From positions 283,950-347,949 of the forward strand of contig NZ_JAPYZZ010000003.1 of NCBI RefSeq assembly GCF_027460065.1: 64,000 nt of DNA, in the 5' to 3' direction. How positions within the stretch are numbered: the stretch's first letter is position 1; each line of letters opens with the position of its first letter. Under the pieces are notes generated by a model. It was not told where the DNA came from. It ran no database searches and saw nothing but the letters and a program-made list of their open reading frames with translations. The position numbers and the translations under genes were made by a program. Below, piece by piece: positions 47,912-57,520 of the stretch. The stretch is from Martinezella rhizogenes (GTDB taxonomy: Bacteria; Pseudomonadota; Alphaproteobacteria; Rhizobiales; Rhizobiaceae).

Positions 47912-49849
47912 ATGGCGAGCTATGACACAGGAAGACACGGCATGCCAATGCGCACATCCATCGCAACCGTGTCGATCAGCGGCGAGTTCCCCGAAAAGCT
48001 GGCCGCCATCGCCAAGGCCGGCTTTTCCGGCGTGGAGATTTTCGAGAATGATTTCCTGACCTATGACGCCTCTCCGCGCGAGGTGAAGGCGCTTGCCGCC
48101 GATCACGGGCTTGATATCACCCTCTTCCAGCCGTTCCGCGATTTCGAGGGCATGCCGGAACCGCACCGCGCCCGTGCTTTCGAGAGGGCTGAGCGGAAAT
48201 TCGATATCATGGGCGAACTTGGCACCGATCTGATGCTGATCTGCTCGAATGTCTCTCCGGTCTCGCTCGGCGGCATCGACCGCGCCGCCGCTGATTTCCA
48301 TCAGCTCGGTGAACTGGCCGCAAAACATGGCGTGCGCGTCGGTTACGAGGCGCTGGCCTGGGGCCGCCATATCAGCGATCACCGCGATGCCTGGGAGGTG
48401 GTGCGCCGTGCCGATCACGCCAATGTCGGCATCATTCTCGATAGTTTCCACACGCTGTCGCGCAAGATCGATCCCAATTCGATCCGCTCCATTCCCGGCG
48501 ACAAGATCTTCATCGTACAGCTGGCCGATGCGCCGCTGATCGACATGGACCTGCTCTACTGGAGCCGCCATTTCCGCAACATGCCGGGTGAAGGCGATCT
48601 GCCTGTCGTGGATTTCATGCGCGCCGTGGCCGCGACGGGTTATAGCGGACCGCTGTCGCTGGAAATCTTCAACGACCAGTTCCGCGGCGGCTCCGCCCGA
48701 CTGCTTGCCGAAGATGGCCACCGTTCGCTGATCAACCTCATGGACCAGGTGCGGCGTCTTGAACCCGATATCCGCATCGACGTGCCCGCCATGCCGGAAC
48801 GGGTTGAGACGCAGGGTGTGGAATTTGTCGAGTTCACCACGGCACCGGAGGAAAAGGCCAATCTGGAAGCGCTGCTCACCACGCTCGGTTTTGAAAAATC
48901 AGCGCAGCACCGCAACCGCGCGGTCGATCTTTATACGCAGGGCGATATCCGCATTGTCATCAATACCAGCGATGACGGCGACAGCTTTGCCGGTGCTTCC
49001 TATTCGATCCACGGCACCAATGCCTATGCCTTCGGGCTGAAGGTTGACGATGCCAAAGCGGCGCTGGCGCGCGCCGAAGCGCTCGGCGCACCGACCTTCG
49101 CGGAACCACGCAAGACAGGCGAAGTCGCCGTTCCCGCCATTCAGGGCGTCGGCAATGGCGTCATCTATTTCCTCGATGCGTCACCGGCGCTCGCCTCCAT
49201 CTGGGACAAGGAATTCGTCTCCACGGGTAGCCCGAAAGCACAGGGCGATGCCGGACTGACGCGCATCGATCATCTCGCGCAAACAACGCATTATGATGAA
49301 ATGCTGACCTGGCTTCTGTTCTACACCTCGCTGTTTTCCTCCCGCCGCACCCCGATGATCGATGTGGTCGATCCAGGTGGGCTGGTGCGCAGCCAGGCGA
49401 TTGAAAGCGTGCCCTCACCGCATTTCCGCCTGACGATGAACGGCGCGGACAATCGCAAGACCTTCGCCGGCAAATTCCTGGCCGAAGGTTTCGGCACCAG
49501 CATCCAACACATCGCCTTTGCCACCGACGACATTTTCGCCACGGCCAAGGCGATGCAGGCGCGCGGCTTTCACGCCCTGCCGATCTCGCGCAATTATTAC
49601 GACGACCTCGAAGCCCGTTTCGGGCTGGAGCCGGAGTTTTCCGATGCCCTGCGAGAAGCGAGCATTCTTTATGACCGCGACGACAATGGCGAATATTTCC
49701 AGATCTACAGTCGCACCTTCGGGGAAGGTTTCTTTTTCGAGATCATCGAACGGCGCGGCGCTTACGGCGGTTATGGCGCCATGAACGCCCCCTTCCGCAT
49801 CGCCGCGCAACGCCGCCTTGCGCCTCCCGTTGGCATGCCGAAGGAATAA
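47912..49849 (+). CDS. quiC: 3-Dehydroshikimate dehydratase fused to a 4-hydroxyphenylpyruvate-dioxygenase-like domain
   Basis: A 645-residue two-domain protein. The N-terminal TIM barrel (to about 290) has the metal ligands E146 (VGYEALAWGRH), D177 (ILDSFHT), Q203 (FIVQLAD) and E251 (LSLEIFND). Their spacing equals that known for Pseudomonas QuiC1, offset by 12. The C-terminal half is a vicinal-oxygen-chelate HPPD-like domain (FVEFTTAPEEK, RIDHLAQTTHYDEMLTWLLF, IQHIAFATDDIF), of regulatory or structural role in QuiC1. It converts dehydroshikimate to protocatechuate. AAGGAAGG supports the ATG at 47912; conserved sequence begins near 47942. Confidence 0.93.
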   Translation: MASYDTGRHGMPMRTSIATVSISGEFPEKLAAIAKAGFSGVEIFENDFLTYDASPREVKALAADHGLDITLFQPFRDFEGMPEPHRARAFERAERKFDIMGELGTDLMLICSNVSPVSLGGIDRAAADFHQLGELAAKHGVRVGYEALAWGRHISDHRDAWEVVRRADHANVGIILDSFHTLSRKIDPNSIRSIPGDKIFIVQLADAPLIDMDLLYWSRHFRNMPGEGDLPVVDFMRAVAATGYSGPLSLEIFNDQFRGGSARLLAEDGHRSLINLMDQVRRLEPDIRIDVPAMPERVETQGVEFVEFTTAPEEKANLEALLTTLGFEKSAQHRNRAVDLYTQGDIRIVINTSDDGDSFAGASYSIHGTNAYAFGLKVDDAKAALARAEALGAPTFAEPRKTGEVAVPAIQGVGNGVIYFLDASPALASIWDKEFVSTGSPKAQGDAGLTRIDHLAQTTHYDEMLTWLLFYTSLFSSRRTPMIDVVDPGGLVRSQAIESVPSPHFRLTMNGADNRKTFAGKFLAEGFGTSIQHIAFATDDIFATAKAMQARGFHALPISRNYYDDLEARFGLEPEFSDALREASILYDRDDNGEYFQIYSRTFGEGFFFEIIERRGAYGGYGAMNAPFRIAAQRRLAPPVGMPKE

Positions 49850-49919
49850 CAGCCTGCATGAAATCGGTGGCTTTGAGGCAGGAGGGTGCTCCTTCCATCC
49901 TGCCGCCACCTTCCCCTTC

Positions 49920-49950
49920 CCTCATCCCTGTGCTCGTCACAGGAATGAGG
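49920..49950. repeat. Collapsed palindromic repeat, copy C (arms only)
   Basis: CCTCATCCCTGTG and CACAGGAATGAGG flank a 5-base loop with one mismatch. The sequence equals the terminal arm of copy B (30837-30868) joined to the far end of the opposite arm with the core deleted. As RNA it makes a strong hairpin, so it may end quiC transcription. Confidence 0.7.
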
Positions 49951-50134
49951 GAGAGAGGACGCGATAGACCATCCGCAAAGCTTAATCTCGGCATGCCCCG
50001 CACTAAACCGCGCCCAATTAAAATGCACATTGCGCATTTGTAGAGCAGTACACAAAAATTGTTCAACACTCTGGACATGATTGTTCTGTTTTGTTAGCTT
50101 TTTCGGCAAAACAAGGGTGGGGGAATAAAGTTTC

Positions 50135-50272
50135 ATGCGCATCGTGGAATCTGCGGCCGACGCAAATTATCCTGATGGTACCTGTGAGGTCATCAGCCGC
50201 GCTTCCGTGGCATTGCGGGCTTTGAATTGCCCGGCGGCGTCCAAGGCGCCTTCCACCGGCAAAGCGGCCTGA
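50135..50272 (+). CDS. Possible 45-residue leader peptide (doubtful)
   Basis: ATG at 50135, stop at 50270-50272. The product starts MRIVESAADANYPDGTCEV and has no recognisable domain. GGGGG lies 11 bases upstream, rather far. It lies within the probable 5' leader of the peptide-importer operon, so it could be a leader peptide or chance. Confidence 0.2.
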   Translation: MRIVESAADANYPDGTCEVISRASVALRALNCPAASKAPSTGKAA

Positions 50273-50409
50273 GACATGCGGTCCCTCGTGACATTCCTGT
50301 CCTGTCCGCATGGCACCGCCCGGCGAATGCCTGCCCGCGACCTTTTCCCCTTTTCCATTTCAGACGACTGCGCCAGAATTGCCGCGCGAGCCATGACGGA
50401 GACGATAAT

Positions 50410-52230
50410 ATGACTGCCGCAAACGCAAACGCCCTCCTGTCCGTCGAAGGCCTGAGCGTCGAGTTTGGTAACAGCCGCGTCGTGGACGATATCTCCTTCC
50501 GCGTCGAACCCGGCCGCACCGTCGCGGTCGTCGGTGAATCCGGGTCGGGAAAATCTGTCACCTCGCTCTCCACCATGCGCCTTGCGGACATGATGGGCGC
50601 GACCTACCCCACCGGCAAAATCCTGTTTGAAGGCAGGGACTTGCTGAAGGCTTCGCAGAAAGAGATGCGCTCGATCCGCGGCAAGGAGATCGCCATGATC
50701 TTCCAGGAGCCGATGACCTCGCTCAATCCCGTCTTCACCATCGGCGACCAGATCTGCGAAGTGCTTGTTTTGCATGAGAAGCTCGGCAAGACGGCTGCCA
50801 TGGCGCAAGCCCGCGAGCTGCTCGAAATGGTGCGCCTGCCCGATGCGGCCGAGCTTCTCAAGCGTTATCCGCACCAGCTGTCCGGCGGCATGCGCCAGCG
50901 TGTGATGATCGCCATGGCGCTCGCCTGCCGGCCGAAGCTTTTGATCGCCGACGAGCCGACGACAGCGCTCGATGTGACCATTCAGGCGCAGATCCTCAAC
51001 ATCATGCGCGACCTGCAGAAGAAACTCGGCATGGGCATGGTCTTCATCACCCATGATATGGGCGTGGTGGCGGAAATGGCCGATGACGTCGTTGTCATGT
51101 GGAAGGGCAAGAAGGTTGAGGAAGGCCCGGTGAAGGATATCTTCGCCAACCCGCAGCACCCTTATACGCGCGCCCTGCTTTCCGCCGTACCGCGCCTCGG
51201 CAGCATGGAAGGCGAAGCTTTCCCGAAGCGGCTACCGCTCACCGTGTTGCAGGATGGCCAGCCTGTGGTGATCGGTGAAGAGCGCGTTCAGGACACCGCG
51301 AAATACGATCAGAAACCGCTTCTATCGGTGAAGGACCTGTTCGTTCGCTTCGATATTCGCAAGAACCTGTTCGGCAAGGCGACGCACCGTTGCAGCGCCG
51401 TGCAGAAGGTGAGCTTCGATATTCACGCCGGCGAAACGCTGGCGCTGGTGGGCGAGTCCGGTTCGGGCAAATCCACCATCGGCCGCACCATTCAGCAGCT
51501 GCAGACGGCCGTGTCGGGCGAAATTGCCTTCAACGGACGCAGCTATTCGCAGATGTCGGCGGCGGAACGCTTCCGCATGCGCCAGGAAGTGCAATACATC
51601 TTCCAGGACCCCTTCGCCTCTCTCGATCCGCGCAAGACGGTCGGCTTTTCCATTGCCGAGCCGATCAACACCCATGGTTTGATCAATGATCAGAAGGCCG
51701 TACGCCGGCGCGTGGATGAGTTGCTGGAACGCGTGGGCCTCAGCTCGGAACATGCCGCGCGTTATCCGCACGAATTTTCCGGCGGCCAGCGCCAGCGCGT
51801 CTGCATTGCCCGCGCGCTTGCCTCCGATCCGAAGCTCATCATTGCCGATGAGGCGCTCTCGGCGCTCGATGTCTCCATTCAGGCGCAGATCATCAATCTG
51901 TTCATGGATCTGCAGGCCGAGCGTGGCCTCGCCTATCTCTTCATCAGCCATGACATGGCTGTCGTGGAAAAGATGAGCCACCGCGTCGCCGTGCTTTATC
52001 TCGGCCAGATCATGGAAATGGGTAGCCGCCGGCAGGTGTTCGAAACGCCGACGCATGATTATACCCGCCGCCTGCTGTCGGCCGTGCCGGTTGCCGACCC
52101 GACCATTGAGCGCCGCATCGCCATGATCGAGGGCGAAATACCCAATCCCGTGCGCCGTGTCGGCGATGAGCCGGCCATTCTCGCCCATGAGGAAATCAAT
52201 CCGGGCCACTTCATCGCGAAGAGCACCTGA
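50410..52230 (+). CDS. Peptide/glutathione-type ABC importer, fused double ATP-binding protein (GsiA-like)
   Basis: A 606-residue protein with two full ATPase halves, DppD-like then DppF-like. The first has [29 protein letters not shown] and [12 protein letters not shown]; the second has [29 protein letters not shown] and [13 protein letters not shown]. In the second Walker B the usual ADEPVSALD Pro is Ala (ADEALSALD). Oligopeptide C-terminal motifs ([24 protein letters not shown]) follow each half. It is first in an operon with binding protein, two permeases and a peptidase. Confidence 0.92.
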   Translation: MTAANANALLSVEGLSVEFGNSRVVDDISFRVEPGRTVAVVGESGSGKSVTSLSTMRLADMMGATYPTGKILFEGRDLLKASQKEMRSIRGKEIAMIFQEPMTSLNPVFTIGDQICEVLVLHEKLGKTAAMAQARELLEMVRLPDAAELLKRYPHQLSGGMRQRVMIAMALACRPKLLIADEPTTALDVTIQAQILNIMRDLQKKLGMGMVFITHDMGVVAEMADDVVVMWKGKKVEEGPVKDIFANPQHPYTRALLSAVPRLGSMEGEAFPKRLPLTVLQDGQPVVIGEERVQDTAKYDQKPLLSVKDLFVRFDIRKNLFGKATHRCSAVQKVSFDIHAGETLALVGESGSGKSTIGRTIQQLQTAVSGEIAFNGRSYSQMSAAERFRMRQEVQYIFQDPFASLDPRKTVGFSIAEPINTHGLINDQKAVRRRVDELLERVGLSSEHAARYPHEFSGGQRQRVCIARALASDPKLIIADEALSALDVSIQAQIINLFMDLQAERGLAYLFISHDMAVVEKMSHRVAVLYLGQIMEMGSRRQVFETPTHDYTRRLLSAVPVADPTIERRIAMIEGEIPNPVRRVGDEPAILAHEEINPGHFIAKST

Positions 52231-52271
52231 ATAACAACCAGAACCGCAACCATCTGAAGAGGAACAGGTAG

Positions 52272-53807
52272 ATGACAATAATCAAGAAGGGGATGACGAC
52301 AACGTTCGTCGCGCTTGCCATGGCCGCCACGGCCTTCACCGCCGCACCGGCTTTCGCCGCCGGCAAGATGACCATTTCCAGCCCGCAGGACCCGGGCAGC
52401 TGGGATCCGATCGACACCTTCCTCGTGCAGTGGGCGGCGGTCGCCACCAACATTTTCGATGGCCTGACCTATCGCGGCCCGGATCTGAAGCTGGCGCCCG
52501 GCCTTGCCGAATCCTGGGAAGAGCTGGATGAGGGCAAGCGCATCCGCTTCAAGCTGCGCCAGAACGTCAAGTTCCACAATGGCGAACCCTTCAACGCCGC
52601 CGCCGTCAAGTTCACCTTCGAGCGCCTTCTTGGCGAACAGGGTGCCAAGGGCCCGCAGCGCTCCAACTATGTCGCCATCGAAAGCGTCGATGTCATCGAC
52701 GATTACACGGTGGATATGAAGTTGAAGGCCCCCGATCCGGTGCTGCTCACCAAGCTTGCCGGTTATGGCGGCATGATCGTTCCGCCTGAATATATCAAGG
52801 AAAAGGGCGAGGACAATTTCAACCTCAACCCTGTCGGCACCGGCGCGTTCAAATTCGTTTCCTACGCGCCGAAGACCAATATCAAGCTGGAAGCCAATCC
52901 CGATTACTGGGGCGGTGCACCAAAACTCTCCGAGCTTGAATATCGCTTCATCGCCGAGCCAGCGACCGCCGTTGCCGAATTGCAGGCCGGCCGCGTCGAC
53001 CTCGTCATTCCGCCGACAATCCCGATCGGCATGATCCCGGTCATCGAAGGCGATTCCAAGCTTGAGATCGTCAGCGTTCCCGGCCCGACGGTGGATGCGC
53101 TGCGTTTCAACACCCGTGACGGCATCACAGCCGATCCGAAGGTGCGCAAGGCGATCATCATGGCCGTCGACCGCGGCACCATTGTCAAGTCGATCCTCGC
53201 CGGTCAGGCATCCGAGATTGCAAGCTTCCAGAGCGCGCTGTCCTTCGGTTACGACGCGGAACTGAAGCCGCTGCCTTACGATCCTGAAGGTGCGAAAAAG
53301 CTCCTCGCGGAAGCAGGCGTCAAGGCAGGTGCGGCGCTGCAGATCGATATCCGCGGCAATGACGCGACGATGAACGAGGTGGCGCAGGTTATTTCCAGCT
53401 ACCTCTCCATGGTCGGCATTACCGCCACCATCAAGCCCTATGAGACCAACGTTCTGCTGAACGACATCATTCCGCAGGGCAAGACCGGCGCGATGTTCCA
53501 GCAGAAATGGGGCGGCTGGACCTTCGATTACGACAACACGGCCTATTCCATGTATCACTCGGGTGAAAAGTGGAACCCTTACGACAAGGACGAGAAGCTC
53601 GACAAGCTCCTGGAATCCCAGCGTCCGCTGACCGACCGTGCCGAGCGCGAAAAGATCCTCAAGGAAATCGGCAGCTATACCGCCGAACGCGCGCTGGAAA
53701 TCCCGCTTTACAACACCAATGCCATTTACGGCATCAACAAGCGGGTCAAGGGTTTCGTCGCACCGCCGGATAACCGCCTGAAGCTGACCGACGTCACCGT
53801 CGAATAA
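52272..53807 (+). CDS. Peptide-type periplasmic binding protein (DppA/GsiB family)
   Basis: A 511-residue family-5 SBP with a signal peptide (LAMAATAFTAAPAFAAGKMT). Conserved stretches include RFKLRQNVKFHNGEPFNAAA, NPVGTGAFKFVSYAP, NPDYWGG and KVRKAIIMAVDRGTIVKSIL. It delivers ligand to the permeases downstream; a dipeptide, glutathione-like or modified peptide is likely, given the linked carboxypeptidase. Confidence 0.9.
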   Translation: MTIIKKGMTTTFVALAMAATAFTAAPAFAAGKMTISSPQDPGSWDPIDTFLVQWAAVATNIFDGLTYRGPDLKLAPGLAESWEELDEGKRIRFKLRQNVKFHNGEPFNAAAVKFTFERLLGEQGAKGPQRSNYVAIESVDVIDDYTVDMKLKAPDPVLLTKLAGYGGMIVPPEYIKEKGEDNFNLNPVGTGAFKFVSYAPKTNIKLEANPDYWGGAPKLSELEYRFIAEPATAVAELQAGRVDLVIPPTIPIGMIPVIEGDSKLEIVSVPGPTVDALRFNTRDGITADPKVRKAIIMAVDRGTIVKSILAGQASEIASFQSALSFGYDAELKPLPYDPEGAKKLLAEAGVKAGAALQIDIRGNDATMNEVAQVISSYLSMVGITATIKPYETNVLLNDIIPQGKTGAMFQQKWGGWTFDYDNTAYSMYHSGEKWNPYDKDEKLDKLLESQRPLTDRAEREKILKEIGSYTAERALEIPLYNTNAIYGINKRVKGFVAPPDNRLKLTDVTVE

Positions 53808-53830
53808 TCAGGCTGTTTTCTGATCAACAC

Positions 53831-53858
53831 ACCTTGCCCGCCGCAATGCGGGCAAGGT
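53831..53858 (+). terminator. Intercistronic hairpin after the peptide-binding-protein gene
   Basis: Perfect 11-bp stem ACCTTGCCCGC/GCGGGCAAGGT with a 6-base loop in the 76-base gap before the first permease. Without a T-run it most likely protects the binding-protein mRNA or attenuates downstream transcription. Confidence 0.5.
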
Positions 53859-53883
53859 CGGGTCTCTCTTCAAGGTAAAAAAC

Positions 53884-54807
53884 GTGGCCGGTTTCCTCAT
53901 CAAGCGATTGCTGCAGGCGATTTTTGTCGTCATCGCCATCACCCTTCTCGTTTCTTTCGCCATTCGCCTCACCGGCGATCCGGCTGTCACCATGTTCCAG
54001 GGCGGCGGCAGCATGACGGAAGACGATCTGGCGCGCATTCGCGCGGCGCTGGGCACCGACCGGCCGTTCTTCGTGCAATATTTCAGTTTCCTGAAGGGCC
54101 TCGTGACACTCGATTTCGGCCGCAGTTTCACCGGCAGCACGCCGGTCTCGCGGCTCATCGCCGATGCCCTGCCCGCCACGCTGCTGCTCGCCTTTATCTC
54201 GATGGCGGTGTCGATCGCGCTTTCCATTCCGCTCGGCATCAAGGCCGCGACCTCGCGCGGCAAGACGGCCGATCAGGTAATCCGCATCTTCTCGCTCGTC
54301 GGCCTGTCCTTCCCGAATTTCTGGCTAGCGACCATGCTGGTGCTGCTGTTCTCCATTACGCTCGGCTGGCTGCCGCCCAGCGGCATGGGCGGCTTTGCAA
54401 GCTACATCATGCCATCGGTCACCATGGGTGTGATCCTCACCGCCACCAATGTCCGCCTCGTTCGCACGGCGATGCTGGATACGCTGCGCTCGCAATATGT
54501 CATGGTGGCGCGCGCCAAGGGCCTCAGCGAAAGCAAGGTTCTCTACAAACATGCGCTGCGCAATTGCGCCATTCCGCTCATCACCTATTTCGGCCTGCAA
54601 TTTGGCGGGCTTCTCGGCGGCATCGTCGTCATCGAGCGCGTCTTTAACTGGCCGGGTCTCGGCACGCTGGCCTTCGATGCGGTCGGCGCGCGTGATTATC
54701 CCGTGCTTCAGGCCGTCATCACCGTGCTGTCGCTGATGATCGTCGGCATCAACCTTCTGGTCGATATCGCCTACGGGCTTGTCGATCCGCGCATCCGCAC
54801 GGAGTAA
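53884..54807 (+). CDS. Peptide-type ABC permease 1 (DppB/GsiC family)
   Basis: A 307-residue permease starting with GTG: FLIKRLLQAIFVVIAITLLV is the first helix, TGDPAVTMF and LGTDRPFFVQYFSFLKGLVT lie in the large periplasmic loop, and the coupling region is MLDTLRSQYVMVARAKGLSE. Family length is normal. Confidence 0.92.
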   Translation: MAGFLIKRLLQAIFVVIAITLLVSFAIRLTGDPAVTMFQGGGSMTEDDLARIRAALGTDRPFFVQYFSFLKGLVTLDFGRSFTGSTPVSRLIADALPATLLLAFISMAVSIALSIPLGIKAATSRGKTADQVIRIFSLVGLSFPNFWLATMLVLLFSITLGWLPPSGMGGFASYIMPSVTMGVILTATNVRLVRTAMLDTLRSQYVMVARAKGLSESKVLYKHALRNCAIPLITYFGLQFGGLLGGIVVIERVFNWPGLGTLAFDAVGARDYPVLQAVITVLSLMIVGINLLVDIAYGLVDPRIRTE

Positions 54808-54813
54808 GTGACG

Positions 54814-55662
54814 ATGGCTGCCAAAACCTCGCGTCTCGCGCGCTTCACCAATCTCGAATTCGTCCTCGGCGCGTTCCTCACGACCGTCATCTGCCTTGCC
54901 GTCGTCTTTTCCGACGTGCTGTTTCCGGGCGGTGCGGACAAGATCGACCTGATGGCGCGCCTTGCCAAGCCCTTCGCCAATGCCGCCCATCCGCTCGGCA
55001 CCGATCCGCTCGGCCGTGACGTGCTCGCCCGTGTCGTCGCCGGCGGCAAGATTTCGCTGCTGGTCGGTTTTACCTCGGTCATCGGCGCGGTCATCTTCGG
55101 CGTCGCGGTCGGTCTGGTCGCCGGTTATTATCGCGGCTTCTGGGACATGCTGGTCATGCGTTTTGCCGATATCCAGCTCGCCATGCCCTTCATTCTTCTG
55201 GCCATCACCTTCATCGCCATTGTCGGCGGCAGCCTCACCAACACCATCATCCTCCTGATCGTCTCGCAATGGGTGCAATATGCCCGCCTCGTGCGCGGCT
55301 CGGTGCTGACGCTCAGGGAGCGGGAATTCATCCTGTCTGCCCGCGCCATCGGCGTGAAGGACTGGCGTATCATCCTCCAGCATCTGCTGCCGAACCTCAT
55401 CGGCCCTGTTATCGTGCTGATGACGCTCAACGTCGCCAATAACATCCTGCTGGAAAGCAGCCTCACCTTCCTCGGCCTCGGCGTCGATCCGACCATTCCG
55501 AGCTGGGGCGGCATGCTGGCGGATGGTCGCACTTACCTGCAGACGGCATGGTGGGTCAGCGTTTTCCCCGGTCTTGCCATTCTGCTCACCGTGCTTGGCC
55601 TCAACCTTCTCGGCGACTGGCTGCGCGACAGCCTTGACCCAACAGGCAGAACCTCGAGGTAA
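54814..55662 (+). CDS. Peptide-type ABC permease 2 (DppC/GsiD family)
   Basis: A 282-residue permease with the family motif HPLGTDPLGRDVLARVVAGG near residue 60 and the coupling loop LTLREREFILSARAIGVKDW. GGAG lies nine bases before the ATG at 54814. It ends six bases before the peptidase gene. Confidence 0.92.
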   Translation: MAAKTSRLARFTNLEFVLGAFLTTVICLAVVFSDVLFPGGADKIDLMARLAKPFANAAHPLGTDPLGRDVLARVVAGGKISLLVGFTSVIGAVIFGVAVGLVAGYYRGFWDMLVMRFADIQLAMPFILLAITFIAIVGGSLTNTIILLIVSQWVQYARLVRGSVLTLREREFILSARAIGVKDWRIILQHLLPNLIGPVIVLMTLNVANNILLESSLTFLGLGVDPTIPSWGGMLADGRTYLQTAWWVSVFPGLAILLTVLGLNLLGDWLRDSLDPTGRTSR

Positions 55663-55667
55663 TCCAG

Positions 55668-57401
55668 ATGAGCCAGATTTTCGATCAGACCTTCGAGCGC
55701 ACGCTGGATACGCTTCTCGCTCGCGCCATGCCCGGCCAGTCCTTCGAGGCATGGACCTTCGATGACGTCAAAAGCCGCCGCGAGACCGAAGAAAGGCTGA
55801 AGAAAAAAGGCGTCAGCGCCCGCATCCGCAGCGCCTACAAACCGCTTCTCTTCACCTTTCTGGAAGAGATCAATCTGGATGGCGTCGATACCATAAAGGT
55901 GCGTTACCCAGTACACGTAAATGCGCCCGCAAACCGTTTCCGGCTGGAGGCCTATCCGCTTGCGGCTTTAGTGGGCGATACCAAGATCGATTTCATCGCC
56001 CGCGACGACGACGCCTTCCATTATGACGTGACGCTGAGCCGCAACGGCAAGCAGGAAACCCTGAAGGTTCTGGCCCCAAACCGGGTTCATACCGATATCG
56101 TCGGCGAAACCAATGTCTCGCCAACCGGCTGGTTACGGCTCGCCGGCGATGCTGCGGGCGAGCGGCTGGAAACGGATTACGAGCGGCTTTTCGAAGCGGC
56201 GATCCATGCCGTTGCCAACCACGGCTGGGGCGATGAGGAGCCCTATTTCGAAGAACTGAACATCCGCGTGGCGCATCCGGCCGAAGACCTGCCGCTTTCC
56301 GTCGGCGATGAGGTCGTCAGCCTGCGCGAAGCGCTGCATGAGGATTTCTATTTCTCCCTCCTGGAGTTCTTCCAGAAGAAATCCGGCCGCCCGCTGGGTG
56401 ACCGCGGCCTGAAGCCCGGCCAGATCGTACCAGAAATCGTCAAGAGCGCAGGCGAAGTCTCGTTGCGCATCGAGACCCGCGCGCTCAGCACCACCTTCCT
56501 CGATAGCGACAATCAGCCGATCGATAAAGCACGGGAACCGGTTGCGGCAAGCCAACTGGCGGAACTGCTGGCGGATATCGGCTGCGAGACCTTCGAGGCC
56601 CGCTCGCGCGCCGGCCGCGTCCTCTCCGCCCGCTACGTGGCCGGCAGCGATGCCGCCGTGATGGTGAGTGGCGGCCAGCACCCCAACGAGACGACAGGCA
56701 TCGTCGGCGCCATCCGTGCCGCCCGCAAGCTCGCGGAGCGCAAGGGCGCGCATTTCACCATCTCACCGCTGGAAAATCCTGACGGTTATGCCCTGCACCA
56801 GCGGCTGCGCATCGACAATCCGCGCCATATGCACCATGCGGCGCGTTACACCGCTCTTGGTGATGACCTCGAATATCGCACCCCGGAAAATTCGGGCGCG
56901 CATCTCAACGAGAAGGAAATCCGTTTCAAGGCGCAGGAGATGAGTGGCGCGCGCCTGCATGTGAACCTGCACGGTTATCCCTCTCACGAGTGGACCCGGC
57001 CTCTATCCGGTTATGTGCCGCGCAATTTCGCCATGTGGACGCTGCCGAAGGGGTTCTTCCTCATCATCCGCCACCATGCGGACTGGGAAAGACAGGCCGA
57101 AGCGCTGCTCGACCGGGTGACCCGCCATCTCGGCGCCATTCCAGGACTTCTGGACTACAACAACCGCCAGATCGCGCTTTATGAAATCCACGCCGGCGAA
57201 ACCGGTTTCCGCATCATCAACGGCTTTCCGTGCCTTTCCTCCGTGGACGACCGCCACACCGTGCCGATGACGCTGATCACCGAATATCCCGATGAAACCA
57301 TCTATGGCGACGATTTCATCACCGGCCACACCGCGCAGATGGAAACAGTTCTATCCGCCTATGATGCCTGGCAGGAGATTCTGTCACCACAGGTCGCCTG
57401 A
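55668..57401 (+). CDS. M14-family zinc carboxypeptidase, long N-terminal extension
   Basis: A 577-residue protein. The zinc ligands H338 and E341 (GGQHPNETTG) and H435 (NLHGYPSHEW) are present, and the catalytic Glu is probably E539 (LITEYPDE). The catalytic domain occupies roughly residues 300-577. The first 300 residues are an extension I do not recognise (RIRSAYKPLLFTFLEEINLD). No signal peptide, so cytoplasmic. As last gene of the importer operon it probably trims an imported peptide-like compound. Confidence 0.85.
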   Translation: MSQIFDQTFERTLDTLLARAMPGQSFEAWTFDDVKSRRETEERLKKKGVSARIRSAYKPLLFTFLEEINLDGVDTIKVRYPVHVNAPANRFRLEAYPLAALVGDTKIDFIARDDDAFHYDVTLSRNGKQETLKVLAPNRVHTDIVGETNVSPTGWLRLAGDAAGERLETDYERLFEAAIHAVANHGWGDEEPYFEELNIRVAHPAEDLPLSVGDEVVSLREALHEDFYFSLLEFFQKKSGRPLGDRGLKPGQIVPEIVKSAGEVSLRIETRALSTTFLDSDNQPIDKAREPVAASQLAELLADIGCETFEARSRAGRVLSARYVAGSDAAVMVSGGQHPNETTGIVGAIRAARKLAERKGAHFTISPLENPDGYALHQRLRIDNPRHMHHAARYTALGDDLEYRTPENSGAHLNEKEIRFKAQEMSGARLHVNLHGYPSHEWTRPLSGYVPRNFAMWTLPKGFFLIIRHHADWERQAEALLDRVTRHLGAIPGLLDYNNRQIALYEIHAGETGFRIINGFPCLSSVDDRHTVPMTLITEYPDETIYGDDFITGHTAQMETVLSAYDAWQEILSPQVA

Positions 57402-57520
57402 TGGAGCCCGCCGGAAACGGCGGTGGCAAAAGCGGCGGGAAAGGCGATAACAAGTCAAACCCGATCAAGCAGGAAGCGGAGCGGTTTTGCATGGTAAGGG
57501 CGTGAACCACAGGAGGCCCC

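Larger units (their letters stand above)
49850..50409. other. 560-base intergenic region before the peptide importer
   Basis: Contains the collapsed palindromic repeat at 49920-49950, probably acting as terminator for quiC, and an A+T-richer stretch around 50040-50110 that should hold the promoter of the downstream operon. A 45-codon open frame lies at 50135-50272. I see no other gene. Confidence 0.55.
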
